Shown: in pieces, positions 46,429 to 56,771 of the stretch | Layout: each line of letters starts with the position of its first letter | Numbering within the stretch: position 1 is the first letter of the stretch | Source of the DNA: Phialocephala subalpina | Taxonomy: Eukaryota; Ascomycota; Leotiomycetes; Helotiales; Mollisiaceae | Assembly: GCA_900073065.1 (NCBI GenBank) | Contig: FJOG01000001.1 | Coordinates: forward strand, 8,312-72,311 | Length of the DNA: 64,000 nt | Direction of reading: 5' to 3' | The notes under the pieces: model-generated | Database searches by the model: none | What the model was told of the DNA's origin: nothing | The model's input: the letters and a program-made list of their open reading frames with translations, nothing else | Program-made: the position numbers and the translations under genes

Positions 46429-47139
46429 AGGTCCCCCCTTTTACATCTCGGCCACCCCCCCATGTTGGCCACCTTTTACACCAAAAATCGCAATTTTTAC
46501 TTTTTATTAACTCTATTAAAAGTTTATAAAATTAAGTAAAATTAAAAATATGAATTCTTTATATATAAACTAAAAAAATTATAAATTTTTATTTTTATTT
46601 TTTTAAATAATTAAATTTCGAAAATCGAATTTTTAATTTATATATAATTTATATACAAATTTTAAATATTAAAATTCTATAAATAACTTTTTCAAATATT
46701 AATAAAAAATAATTAATTTTTTCCAAAAAAATAATTTTTATTAATATAATTTTAAATTTATAATATATAAAGATTTTTATTAATAATTCTTTTTAAAATT
46801 AAAATTTAAAAAATCTTTATATAAAATTTTAATAAAAAATTTAATTTTTGATTAAAAAAGGTTATTATTAATAGAAGCTCTTATATATCTAAATATATTA
46901 TAATATAAAGTATATTTAATTTCTTTTTTTTAATTTCTTTTATTAATTTATTCTAATTTATTTTACAAATATATAAAAATTATTTAATGAAATTGCTTTA
47001 AATTTTGATAAATTATATTCTTATATATTGAAAACATAAAACAAAAAAGCTTTTATAATTATATAAATTCTTGGTTAAATAATCTTTAGTTATATAAAGT
47101 GGCCAATATGGGGGGTGGCCGAGATATAAGGGGGGACCT
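46429..47139. mobile_element. TIR element (~710 bp) with RIP-like A+T interior
   Basis: The left end (46429-46478) starts AGGTCCCCCCTT, then ATCTCGGCCACC and CATGTTGGCCAC. The right end (47090-47139), read on the minus strand, is AGGTCCCCCCTT, ATCTCGGCCACC, CATATTGGCCAC, differing by a few transitions and small length changes. The ~610 bp between the arms is almost pure A+T with no open frame. A ~50-bp TIR, no transposase and a small size make it MITE-like. I found no convincing target-site duplication, and the family is unknown. Confidence 0.75.
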
Positions 47140-47859
47140 GAGGGAGTCAGGATCCTTCAATGAGACAAGGAGCAGAAGGTATGGAGGGCACAATGAGATC
47201 GTTACTGAAACTAAGGAGGAAAGGGGGAACTGAGAGCAAGATGCTCTTTAAGTATGGATAGCCCTTACTAGACTTATGCATATATCCTTATACCCTTACA
47301 TCTAAGTGTCCTGAAGCTCTAACACCATCCCCCCCAAATGCGAGTGCCCACAATCGCACTTTGCTTGCCCTTATCTCTCGCCGGTATCTTCAACCATGCT
47401 CCTAGTTCTCCTCCTAGATCCCGATGCGTCCCCTCTCGGTGCCGGGCGGCCCGCACGGCGTCTTGCCTGCTCCTGATCTTGTTCCGCTCGTTGTTGATTC
47501 TTCCCGTTCGATTTAGGTTTCCGGCTTGATGTTGTGCGAGGGCGACAGCTCTATTCGTAGGTAGCTATAAAGTTTCGACGTGTAGTTCTCTTAATCTTGG
47601 CCTCTCGAGATTGGTCTTCTCCGTCCGAGTCTATTTCTCTTTGGATTCTCTTTTGTTGGGTATTAGCTCTGTTTCGCTCATTTCTCTTGTCCCATGTGAT
47701 TCGTGCTGGTGATCTTGGGTTCTTCAGCCTACGCCATTTACCAGAGTGGCCAATACGTCAATCAGTCAGTTAATCAGTTGGCCAAATGGCCAATTGACTG
47801 ACGGATAAAAAATCGGTCAATTTAGTGCGTCGACATATTCTGTGGGCATATTTTGATGC
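47140..47859. other. Intergenic with an imperfect hairpin
   Basis: No gene seen. At about 47763-47804, CAGTCAGTTAATCAGTTGGCC and the following AATGGCCAATTGACTG can pair imperfectly. Confidence 0.45.
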
Positions 47860-49535
47860 GAGGTAGGTCTGGGACAATTGAAGTTGACTTTGTTCGGGAA
47901 CATCAGGCCACTTCGCGATTTGGAGAGATTTGATGAGGCATTTCGAGGTCCAGTCGGGGCCTACAAACTTATTTGGACTCTCCGCGGCAGGCATGTCTCT
48001 TGTTCTGACAAATAAAGTCCTACACTGACCTCCTTTCATAGAAATATCTTGCCCACATTCGGAGCTTTTATAACTATTATCGCAATCGCTATCGATCCTT
48101 TTGCCCAACAAATAGTTAGGCAGCTCCCCTGTGAACAGGTCTCCTTCATATCTTAGGCTTCCCTTCCCCGAACAAATCTATACATCAACAGCGGAATCCA
48201 TATTGGAGCGAACCTGAACACAGTTGATCTCGGTATGCAGTCCGCTGTTAATGTCGGAGTCTTCAGTCCTGGAAGTGTTGCGACACCTTTCACTTGCGCT
48301 ACAGGAAATTGTACATTTCCCCAATACCGAACTCTAGGATTCTGTAGTACATGCAAAGACATATCGTCTGAGGTGGTGATCACGATGAAAAATGAGACGA
48401 TGATCTATTCGGACAATACCACTTACGGCGGCTCATCGGGTACTCTCAACTTCACCTTTCCATCCGAACTTTGGGCCTCACCCATGACGGCCTCGCAATT
48501 CGCTTTGGGAACTAATACTTTCAGTGACGCGATCCAAGCTTTACTTGGAGACAGCAATGGTCCGTAAATGGCAACATAACTGATCTTACTTTTCCTTGCG
48601 ATCCCGCGGCTGGTCTTACTTGGGGTTGTCGAGGATATGGTGCTTCGGAATGCTCGTTGTCACTTTGCATCAAAACATACAACGCATCTATCGAAAACGG
48701 GAAGCTCATCGAGAAAGGATTATATTCAGACCCTGGCAACTGGAATTCGTTTACCAATACCAGCAGCAGCAAGTACATCTCTACGATTGATGTATCTTGC
48801 TTGAACAACGCCGAAAGACGAACTTTGCAAGATGCTGGTTACAAATTCAACGCCAGCTCAAATTGGCTAGGATATTTTACGCAGTACCCTGCGGGCATGA
48901 CCACTTCAGGCTGAGGAACCCTTTTTCAGGTCAACTCGTCCCAACTATCATCGATGCTCCCTATCAGCCCTGCTTGTATATACCAAACCACTTCAAGTAC
49001 AATACTAAGTATTGGTTACTACTTGGGAGGAGTGTTTCAGGAACACGCAAGAGTAGCTCCTGAGGCGCTTGAAGGGACTAGCGATTTCATCTCAGCCATA
49101 TTCAATTCTGGCAATGTCGGCGCGACGACGATCGAAAGTAACTTCAAGAACATCTCAAATTCGATGACAAATTTCGTCAGGCAGAACGGTCAGCCTGTCA
49201 ACAGTCCATTCGCTGTTGGGAAGGTTTTGCTGTCAGAAACCTGTGTACATGTCCGCTGGGAACGGTTGACCTTTCCCGCGGCACTCTTCGCATTGACACT
49301 TATCTTTTTTGTGGGAATGGTCATCCAGACGACCTCGAGGTATGCATTGTCCAGCGGAAGCCGTGACTTCAAGTCTTCCGCTTTGCCGTTGGTGTTTTGT
49401 GGATTAGAGACAGATATACCACTGGAATTTTACGAGTCGAGATGTGGGATGGATGAAATGGCATACGAAGCTAGGCAGATGCATGTCAGGTTGAGTAAGA
49501 CGGAAAGCGGTTGGAAGTTTGTTAAAGATGACTGA
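47860..49535 (+). pseudogene. DUF3176-family membrane protein, pseudogene
   Basis: DUF3176 landmarks appear in order: GQLKLTLFGNIRPLRDLERF and DEAFRGPVGAYKLIWTLRGR (47869-48000), then AFITIIAIAIDPFAQQIVRQ with the first visible helix, FTCATGNCTFPQYRTLGFCS with its cysteines, a long sequon-rich external region, and near the end RLTFPAALFALTLIFFVGMV (last helix). Its role is unknown. Breaks: a TAA near 48008, TAG near 48154 in the frame leading to ASLPRTN, a one-base shift with TAA at 48565 (the sequence resumes NGNITDLTFPCDP in the next frame), and TGA at 48912. The 5' end before 47860 is not recognisable. Most stops could be RIP-type transitions. Confidence 0.75.
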
Positions 49536-49625
49536 GGTTTTCAGATAGCCAAGATTTGCAACCAGAAATACAAACACTCGAAAGGTTGCCGGAAGGCATG
49601 AGAGCTCGAACTATACAACGCCAGG

Positions 49626-50800
49626 CTAAATGTCCCACTCCCTAATGAATGGGTTCGCTTGGCCAGGAACCACATAATGTACCAACAACGTGGAGAACTT
49701 CCCATCTGTACCTCTCAACAATTCCTCAAGCCTTACTGAATTCTCCCGCAACGTTCCGAGCTTCCAAGCTGAGTATTTAGCCAACCACATGAGCAGTTTG
49801 TCATCATCCGGGAGGTGCAGGAAGGCATAGTCCAATACGTCAAAGATCTTATGAGTGAAATCATCAGATGATCTCTCGACCTTCTCCAAGTATGCAGTGA
49901 TGTTTTGTCTAGACGGTCTCTTCAGCTCCTCGATCTGATAGATGTTTGCAAAGACGTAAATTTGAACGTGGAGAAGTAGTGCATGAGGCTTCTTCGCTGG
50001 CTGGGTTGATATACTAGAAGCAGCTTTTCCTTTTGAGTCGTAATCGAGGTTGATCTCTTCTTCAGGCCCTTTGCCCTTTGAGGGTCCTGCATCAAAAGCG
50101 CTCGTTTGTAGCCCAGGATCGTGTTCGACTTCCGAGGTTTCCCATTGCTCTTGAGCTGGCTCGGGAGGTGTCTCCCACTCTGGCTCGGGAGCTGGCTCGG
50201 GAGTTGTCTCCCACTCTGGCTCGGGAGCTGTCTCCTCCACTAGCTCCGGCGCAGAAGGTGGTTCAAGAACTTTGCTCAGGAATATCAGCCTCGGTCCATA
50301 CTTCTTGTTGTATTTCGCTACATACCATAACTTACATGTTTCTTAAGTCCCTTTTTACCCTTTTTGGTACCCCAAATTTGGATATGGTTTTCTTCTTCAA
50401 CAGCTGAATATTCAAAGGCTCTGAGATTATCAACCTGAGATGAGATCCCAACATCGTCCGTGGAGTATTGGCCGGTGAAAGCCCACTTGATGAAGCAGAC
50501 CAGAACATTCTCAGTCACGTCTGCTTCTGATCCATTCTCGTCTTGAACAAGAAACTTGTGGCTTCCATTGCTCGTCTCAATCCAGCCGCCTTCTGCTGAG
50601 GCACCAAACGGCTTGGAGACGGACGATAAAAGAGCTTTCGGGATCTTGAAAGCTGTATTCGAATTGCTTGGGATGAGGATGAAGTTCTCCGAAGTTATGA
50701 TGCTTTTCCGTATCAGTCGGGATGATATGATATATCTTTAGAGATGAAGAGGTTCTCACTGCATCAATTCATCAGGCGCAGCCTCGCTCAGGGTAGGCAT
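49626..50800 (-). pseudogene. BTB/POZ-domain protein with a frame break
   Basis: Exon 1 (50800-50760, MPTLSEAAPDELM) and exon 2 (from 50702) join cleanly across a 57-bp intron. They give a BTB-like fold: IITSENFILIPSNSNTAFKI, KALLSSV, GWIETSNGSHKFLVQ, VLVCFIKWAFTGQYSTDD. After KKGKKGLKK (about 50340) the frame must slip by one base to continue TCKLWYVAKYNKKYGPRL ... KVLEPPSAPE. A tandem Pro/Glu/Trp repeat (EPEWETTPEPAPEPEWETPP, 50130-50240) follows, then the BTB C-terminal helices HVQIYVFANIYQIEELKR, ending at 49626. A GTAAGT at 50335 could instead open an intron, but no acceptor restores phase. The slip lies in an A-rich run, so an assembly error is possible; otherwise this is a recently broken gene. 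BTB proteins act as dimerising adaptors. Confidence 0.65.
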
Positions 50801-52001
50801 TTTGATCTTGGTAGTGGTTCCTGCCGAGATGTTCCTGTCTCGCAAGTATAGGTTCAACAATTTCCAAAACGATAAGAGTTAGGGTCTTCGACGAAACTCT
50901 GTTTTTTTCGTGGGTTTGGATTGTTTGCTCCCAGGCTGAGGTTGTCAAGGTTCGAACGCCACCAACATCTGCATGGTGACATGGTCGGCCCCTTTCGCGA
51001 GCCTGCATGCCGACTAATCATATTCGTTTTGTTTGAAACAGAATCCACTCCAGATGCAGCCCCGGGAACTAAGCGTTGCTCAATTTAGTCTGATAAACAG
51101 CGATCGTTGCTCAGGGGGGGAAAGTCAGTCGTGTGGATAGTCACATGGTAAGCCTAAGATATGGACGAAATGTTCTCCGAATTTATGAATCCTGTAGACA
51201 AGGGAGTTTCTTTATTATCCACATAAATTATCAAAAGACTGGAAGCAGAGACTTATTGCTTCACAGTCGCAAAGTCTGCCTCCACGTGATAGGCTCCCGG
51301 CACCTGCAGTGGCGTATCGCTTAAACGTCGGCCATAAAATTACCATTATAATCTTAGACGACAAATAGCGTCATCAAAGTTCTTTTCCGTCTTTGGACCT
51401 GAGCAATCGCTGCTTTAACCAGAGCTGAGCCCTAAGTCCTAATATACTAGCTCCTCGCGAATCGATTATAATTTCCATATAATTTAAATACAAATCGTGA
51501 TAATGCCTATTGGATTGGACACAGCCACTTCCTTGACCCTAAATCAAGATGCCGTAATAGTATCCATTCTTGCTCTCCTATCAAGCTTATCAAGGGTCCC
51601 GGCTGGAGCCGATTCGGATCCCCCTCTGGCCTAGTCGCACGTGACTAGTAAATTTGGCCTCAGAATTCGATATTAGGGGGATGTAGCGCTGCCACAGAAG
51701 GGAGCAATACTATTAACGAGGGCGCGGATGATGACGGCCCAGCCCTTGGACACGAGTTACAATGTATTGCCGAGCCCTGGAGGAACATTCTTCCGAGCCT
51801 CAGTTACAACACTCGCTGCTGCCTAAAACGACCCCACTAGTTTCTAGCTTCAGCAATGACATCTCCATGAAGTTGTTTTAATCTTCTAACCAACAACACA
51901 CGTTGATACCAAGTCAATTCTCCCGTCGGAGCGGCGATATTGTTTTTGATTTGGGATTAGCACAAGCGACCTCCGGGTCAGGCTACACTCTTATGTTTAA
52001 T
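50801..52001. other. Intergenic, nothing recognised
   Basis: Between the divergent BTB and HET genes. Short frames only; a run of eight G near 51113. No supported feature. Confidence 0.45.
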
Positions 52002-54171
52002 ATGGCTATATGCTCCTTGTGCCAAAGCCTTAAAAAGAAGAATGGGGCAAGACGGCTAGCGCTTGATTTCATGCGCACCAGCTTCTAGAATCGGTATCTG
52101 TGACGCGTTGCGTACCATGTTCACTTCTTCTTGAAGGCATTGTATGTTTCGAAGATGCTACTTGGTCTTTCAACAAGCATGTCACGCGTGTATATGGCTA
52201 CGGTCTTGGGGGTCCGGAAGAGACTCTTTCCGTCGAGCTGTACTTCATTGATGAGAGGCCGAAGCTCACGGTCGAATTCTTTCATCCTCAAAATGGCATG
52301 TCGGCTCTATGACTGATACCTTAGCTCTGCTAACCTGCTTTATAGGCCATTTCCAAAGGCCCTGGCAGGCAGTCAAGTCGAGATCATCTACAAATGGCGA
52401 TCCTTTGGGGCCGGCCGGTATGAAATGGGTGGCTTCACTTCTTGATGACTGTTTGCAGAATCACAAAGGGTGTTTGTCTACTGAACAAGCGCAACTGCCA
52501 CGTCGAATCTTGGTTCTTGACGACTCTTCGGAAGACAATATCACTGTAAGACTTGAAGAGAACGAACTAAAACCCGGTCGTTATGCAACATTGAGCCACT
52601 GTTGGGGAGATCAGCAGAGGTGCACGACAATACGTGAGAACCTTGAAGAGCGTAAGCTTGGTATTCCGTGGAACGAAATTCCCAAAACGTTTCAAGATAG
52701 CATCATATACTGTCTGAAGCTAGGGATTCGCTATCTATGGATCGACGCGTTATGCATTATCCAGAATGACAATCGCGATTGGGAAGTCGAGTCATCAAAG
52801 ATGGCTGCCATATACCAAAACTCTTTCATTACCCTGGCCGCAACTGCTGCGCAGAGTGACTCAGGAGGCTGCTTTATGGACGCGCCAATCTTCCGTGCAG
52901 AATACGAACTCAGTGCCCCTGAAGAGTCTGGGCTAATCTTAGTCCGTGAAAAGCTTCACCACTGGGAGCCTGCCCAAACTGAGGTATTTATGCGACGAGA
53001 TCCTCTACTCACACGGGGCTGGGTCTTCCAGGAACGGATCCTCTCCCCTAGGATGGTTCACTTTTGCAGCCAAGAACTCGTGTGGGAATGTGCCTCTTTG
53101 ATTAAATGTGAATGTGGTGGGGTGGATCCTCGGGCAGGGACGAAATCACATTTTGCACCGGTGCTTGGTGGACTTGAGAAAGTCGAACGTCACAACCATA
53201 ACTACTCATGTTATCAAGCCGCAAAGATAATATGTCCAGAACTATTCCGAAGAGGGCACTCTCGATCTGATAAACCCGACTCGGACGACTCGGACTCGAA
53301 CGACCCGGGTTCAAGAAACGAGGACTTATTACCTTTACGCCTAGTTTCTCCCGAGGCTCAGGCATTTTTGGAGGAATGGCAGCTGAATATGAACGCTTCG
53401 GAGAAGTGGCACCGAATTGTCGAGGAATATTCAGCTTTGCAATTGACGAAGTCATCTGATCGTCTACCTGCACTTTCAGGCCTTGCTGTCCGTAGTGCAA
53501 GCTTTCTCCGCTCGTACGCGGCAGGGTTATGGAAAGAAACCGTTGCGAGTGACATCCTGTGGAGAGTGGATCAACTTCAGCTTAATTCCGGAAGACCTGT
53601 TGAAAGAGGCCCGTCCTGGTCATGGGTATCGGTCAATTCTCGAGTCAAATATTGGGCTATAGAAAAGGTAATAGGATATGTCGATCACTAGACGAGAAAC
53701 AAGATGGTCACTGCACATCGTCAGACTCGATCTTCTCAACAAGCAGAGGCTTCTCGTAACCTGCGAAAAATCACCTGCGCTGTTAAAGTAAAAGGGGAAA
53801 ATCAGTTTGGCGAAGTTCAATCCGGCACACTGGTTACGACTGGATACATGCGAACGGCTATTTTAAATTACATGGACGACTGGGTAAAGGACTCTGGGCA
53901 AGACGTGCGAAAGGAGCACAACCCACTCATGTACAGGCTAAGCATTGATCAGCTCTATCTCCCATTTTATGCAGACTATATCCTCAGCGGCGAAGGTAAA
54001 GACAATGTCCCAGATAATGCGGAGATTTTCTTGCTCGAAATCTTCCCTAATATATGCCTTGTTTTAAAAAACACTTGGCAAGCTTATATTTTCAATAGAA
54101 TCGGCATTTTTAAAACTACGACTGAATTTGAACAGAATTATGGGACTAATATAATGAGCAAGGGTATGTAA
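52002..54171 (+). CDS. HET-domain protein, mostly open
   Basis: The N-terminus is MAICSLCQSLK (52002), a usual HET-protein opening. One base then appears lost near 52075, and QLLESVSVTRCVPCSLLLEG ... LSVELYFIDERPKLTVEFFH continues in another frame. A 51-bp intron fits at 52295-52345 only if a GC donor (GCATGT) is used; it has a good branch site GCTAAC. The HET core follows: YATLSHCWGDQQ, IPKTFQDSIIYCLKLGIRYL with WIDALCIIQND, AAIYQNSFITLAATAA and LLTRGWVFQERILSPRM. An acidic insert (DSDDSDSNDP) and SWSWVSV lead to a 57-bp intron (53668-53724) that removes an apparent TAG, and the C-terminal HET extension ends at 54171. It is nearly complete (~650 residues). The N-terminal shift and the odd donor leave open whether it is functional. 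Confidence 0.75.
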
Positions 54172-55015
54172 CGTCGAGTAATAATCTATTAAAACTTATT
54201 TCTTAATAGCAATAGCTTTCTCTCCCTTATATCCCATTCGCTGTGATCAAAGATTTATGTAAAGTTAATAATACAATAGCATAAAATGATGCAAATCAAC
54301 AAGTATCAAGGCTATGAATTTTATTGTTCTCGGACCCTTTTTATCGAGATCTTTAAAGAAACCGCCTGGCGCCCTTTTACCTACAGTACCTATCTCTATT
54401 AGAAGGGAATAATCGCTTAGAAAGGCGATGCGATGCGAGTAAATAATAAGAATAGTTATAGAAAGAAATAAGTAATTTGCTAAGCAAAAATCTTCAATAT
54501 ATATATGAATTCGGAGGAGCAGATAGAGAAATAATCGAGGTTGTGTTGGAAGAAGGGATGAAAGAGAAAAAAATTGGGAGGAGGCGCGAGGGCATATTCC
54601 CTTTGGAAAGAGCTTGGGCTTCGCTATATTGCGAGAATAATTTGCCTTGAGATTAAAAGAAGTATTTGGGGGGATCTTGTTTGGATCCTTTAAGAGCTGA
54701 CTTCGTCTCTTTAAATATAGTTGTACATAGTTAACAACTTTCGTATAGTAAAAACGAGTAATAAGTAGATCATAATTCGCTACTGGAAGGGAGAGTAGGA
54801 ACGTGACCGAGTAACCTGAGTAAGGTTAAAGCGAAGGCGAGTAGCGCCTGAGCAGAGCGGCGGCGCTAACTAACCGCGTTAAAAGAGAAAAAGAAAAATT
54901 ATCGTTTGAGATTACTTACAAACAAACGCACGTCCAGCATCCAAGAACTTCTGACCATCTTTTCATTCTTCACTCCCGTCCAAAAGCTCCAACCACCAAA
55001 AGTTCATCGTGGCTA
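54172..55015. other. Intergenic, nothing recognised
   Basis: A+T-leaning DNA with a small G+C-rich patch at about 54790-54890 (GCGAAGGCGAGTAGCGCC). No RNA gene or coding frame is supported. Confidence 0.45.
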
Positions 55016-56557
55016 GCCAATATGCCGTGTGTGGCAAAACCGAGAGTAAGCTTCTCAAGTGTGGACGTTGTGTCTCGTGTGTATTGTAGTAAGTACAATG
55101 ACTGTGGTGGTTCCAATCTTGTAGCTTTGGCTGGAACTTCTCAAGATGAGCTAGACCTGTCTGCTAGTGAAAGCGATGACTGGCTCTCTGAATAGGTCTA
55201 CAATGTCAGAAGCAAAATTGGCCAACCCATAAAAGCGATTGCAGGTGCCAAAGCCACATCCTGAAAGTAAACCTGCTTCCTCGATTCATTACCAATCCAC
55301 GCATTACTCGCAAATTATCATGTCCGGCAACCTCTACGTTTGCTGAACTACACGAAGCCCTCCTGGTTGCATTCGGGTGAGTAAACACTCATATCTATGA
55401 TTTCGACGTCATTGATCACAATGATACGAGAAGACTAGAGCATCGGCTCGCTGGCGGTAACCCACTACTCAAGATTACGGATTCGAGCACGGAGGACGAC
55501 TACTCTTACGGGGCGCCGAGTCGAGACAGCTCAAAGATCACGCTCTTCAAAGTCCTTGATGACCCGAAGACCAAAGGGAAAACCATCCACTACAACTACG
55601 ACTTCGGCGACGGCCGGGAGCACGTACCGGAAAAGTAGAAGCGACGACAAATTTTGTGTGCCTTGAAGGCGAAGGCCACGGGTGTGCGGAAGATGTCGGC
55701 GGATACACTGGTTGGCAAGAACCACTGGAAGCCTACGAGTCTATGACTCTCCAAATTCGACGAAGGATCGGAAGAAGAAGATGTCCTGGTTCGAAAAGCA
55801 CGCCAGCAGCAAAGACCCCAAAGGGCTTCGTAGAGAAAAGAAGCGAGAATGGGATGAAGATAGAATCAACGTCGTCTTGAGCGTTTGGGGTTCCCACAGG
55901 AGAGGTGGCTACGTCTGGATCATCCACTGGCAACGCTGTTCTCCTCATATCGCTCGAGAAGCAACCATTTTTCGATGAGATGTACTCAGAGGTCATGGCG
56001 AAGCTCCGTCCAAGAACTACTGTTGTGGAAGCAACACATATCGACAGTGTCATGCAACACCTTTCGAACGCAGGGGAGGATAATGCCGTGGTAATCATCA
56101 GTGAACCGGGGTGATGAAGAAAGACTTCGTCGCCATTCAGGAAAAGCCGGTAGATTACGCTCGTGTTGGTGGAACTATTATCTTCGGATTCCATGTCAGC
56201 AGTTTCGTTTGACCGAATGACTTGGCCCGGTTCTTCAAGAGTAGATGGGGTCTCGATTGGAAAGCTGGATCTTACACCCGGGGGATATTCTCTCTGAACT
56301 CCTAGGTCAACGAAGCCTTCACCAATCGTTGTCTTTTACATCCCTCGGATGTATCAAGTCTTCCGGATGGCTATAGCACGAAGGCACTCCATCTCAGTAA
56401 TACGAAACTAGAGGATCGCGTTTAAGTCTGCAGGGCTGTTAGCAATGATCGCCCGGCGGTCTTTGTGAAGTATGGATCCGGTTATTTGGGATGGATCGGG
56501 GATGTGAACACTGGAGCTAGGAAGACTGACCTTTTGTTGAGTATGTGTGGCGTATAA
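55016..56557 (+). pseudogene. MYND-finger / pRiA4b ORF-3-like protein, pseudogene
   Basis: Three parts can be read in changing frames. (1) A MYND-type zinc finger, YAVCGKTESKLLKCGRC then VYCSKYNDC, where the first zinc ligand Cys has become Tyr (TGT to TAT). (2) A plasmid pRiA4b ORF-3-like (MM3350) domain: FAELHEALLVAFG, HTHIYDFDVIDHND, SYGAPSRDSSKITLFKVLDD, HYNYDFGDGREH, then CLEGEGHGCAEDVGGYTGWQ and WFEKHASSKDPKGL. (3) A C-terminal domain: NAVLLISLEKQPFFDEMYSE ... TIIFGFHVSSF ... VFVKYGSGYLGWIGDVNTG, ending at 56557. At least three frame changes and several stops (for example TGA after SSFV, TAG after SLNS, TAA after EDRV) break it. Fungal genes with this domain order exist; their function is unknown. 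Confidence 0.7.
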
Positions 56558-56771
56558 TCTTCCCGAGTGTGCTTGTTGCGGCATTCTCAATCACTCAATG
56601 CAATTCTCGTGTCTTATCCCACTCTATAATGTTTTGCCGACTTTCGGTAGGGAAGCAGAAATATTGAGCCCCATTAGGTTGGTGCTGTCCTGATCATATT
56701 ATGTGAAGGACGTGAGGTCCCCTGGTACCTTCGCTTTACGAACAATAGATCTCGGTCTGTGTTTGAAAATT

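Noticed and set aside
53668..53724. In-frame TAG at 53689 as a pseudogene lesion in the third HET gene
   Set aside because: A 57-bp phase-0 GT-AG intron removes it and links cleanly to the C-terminal HET extension.
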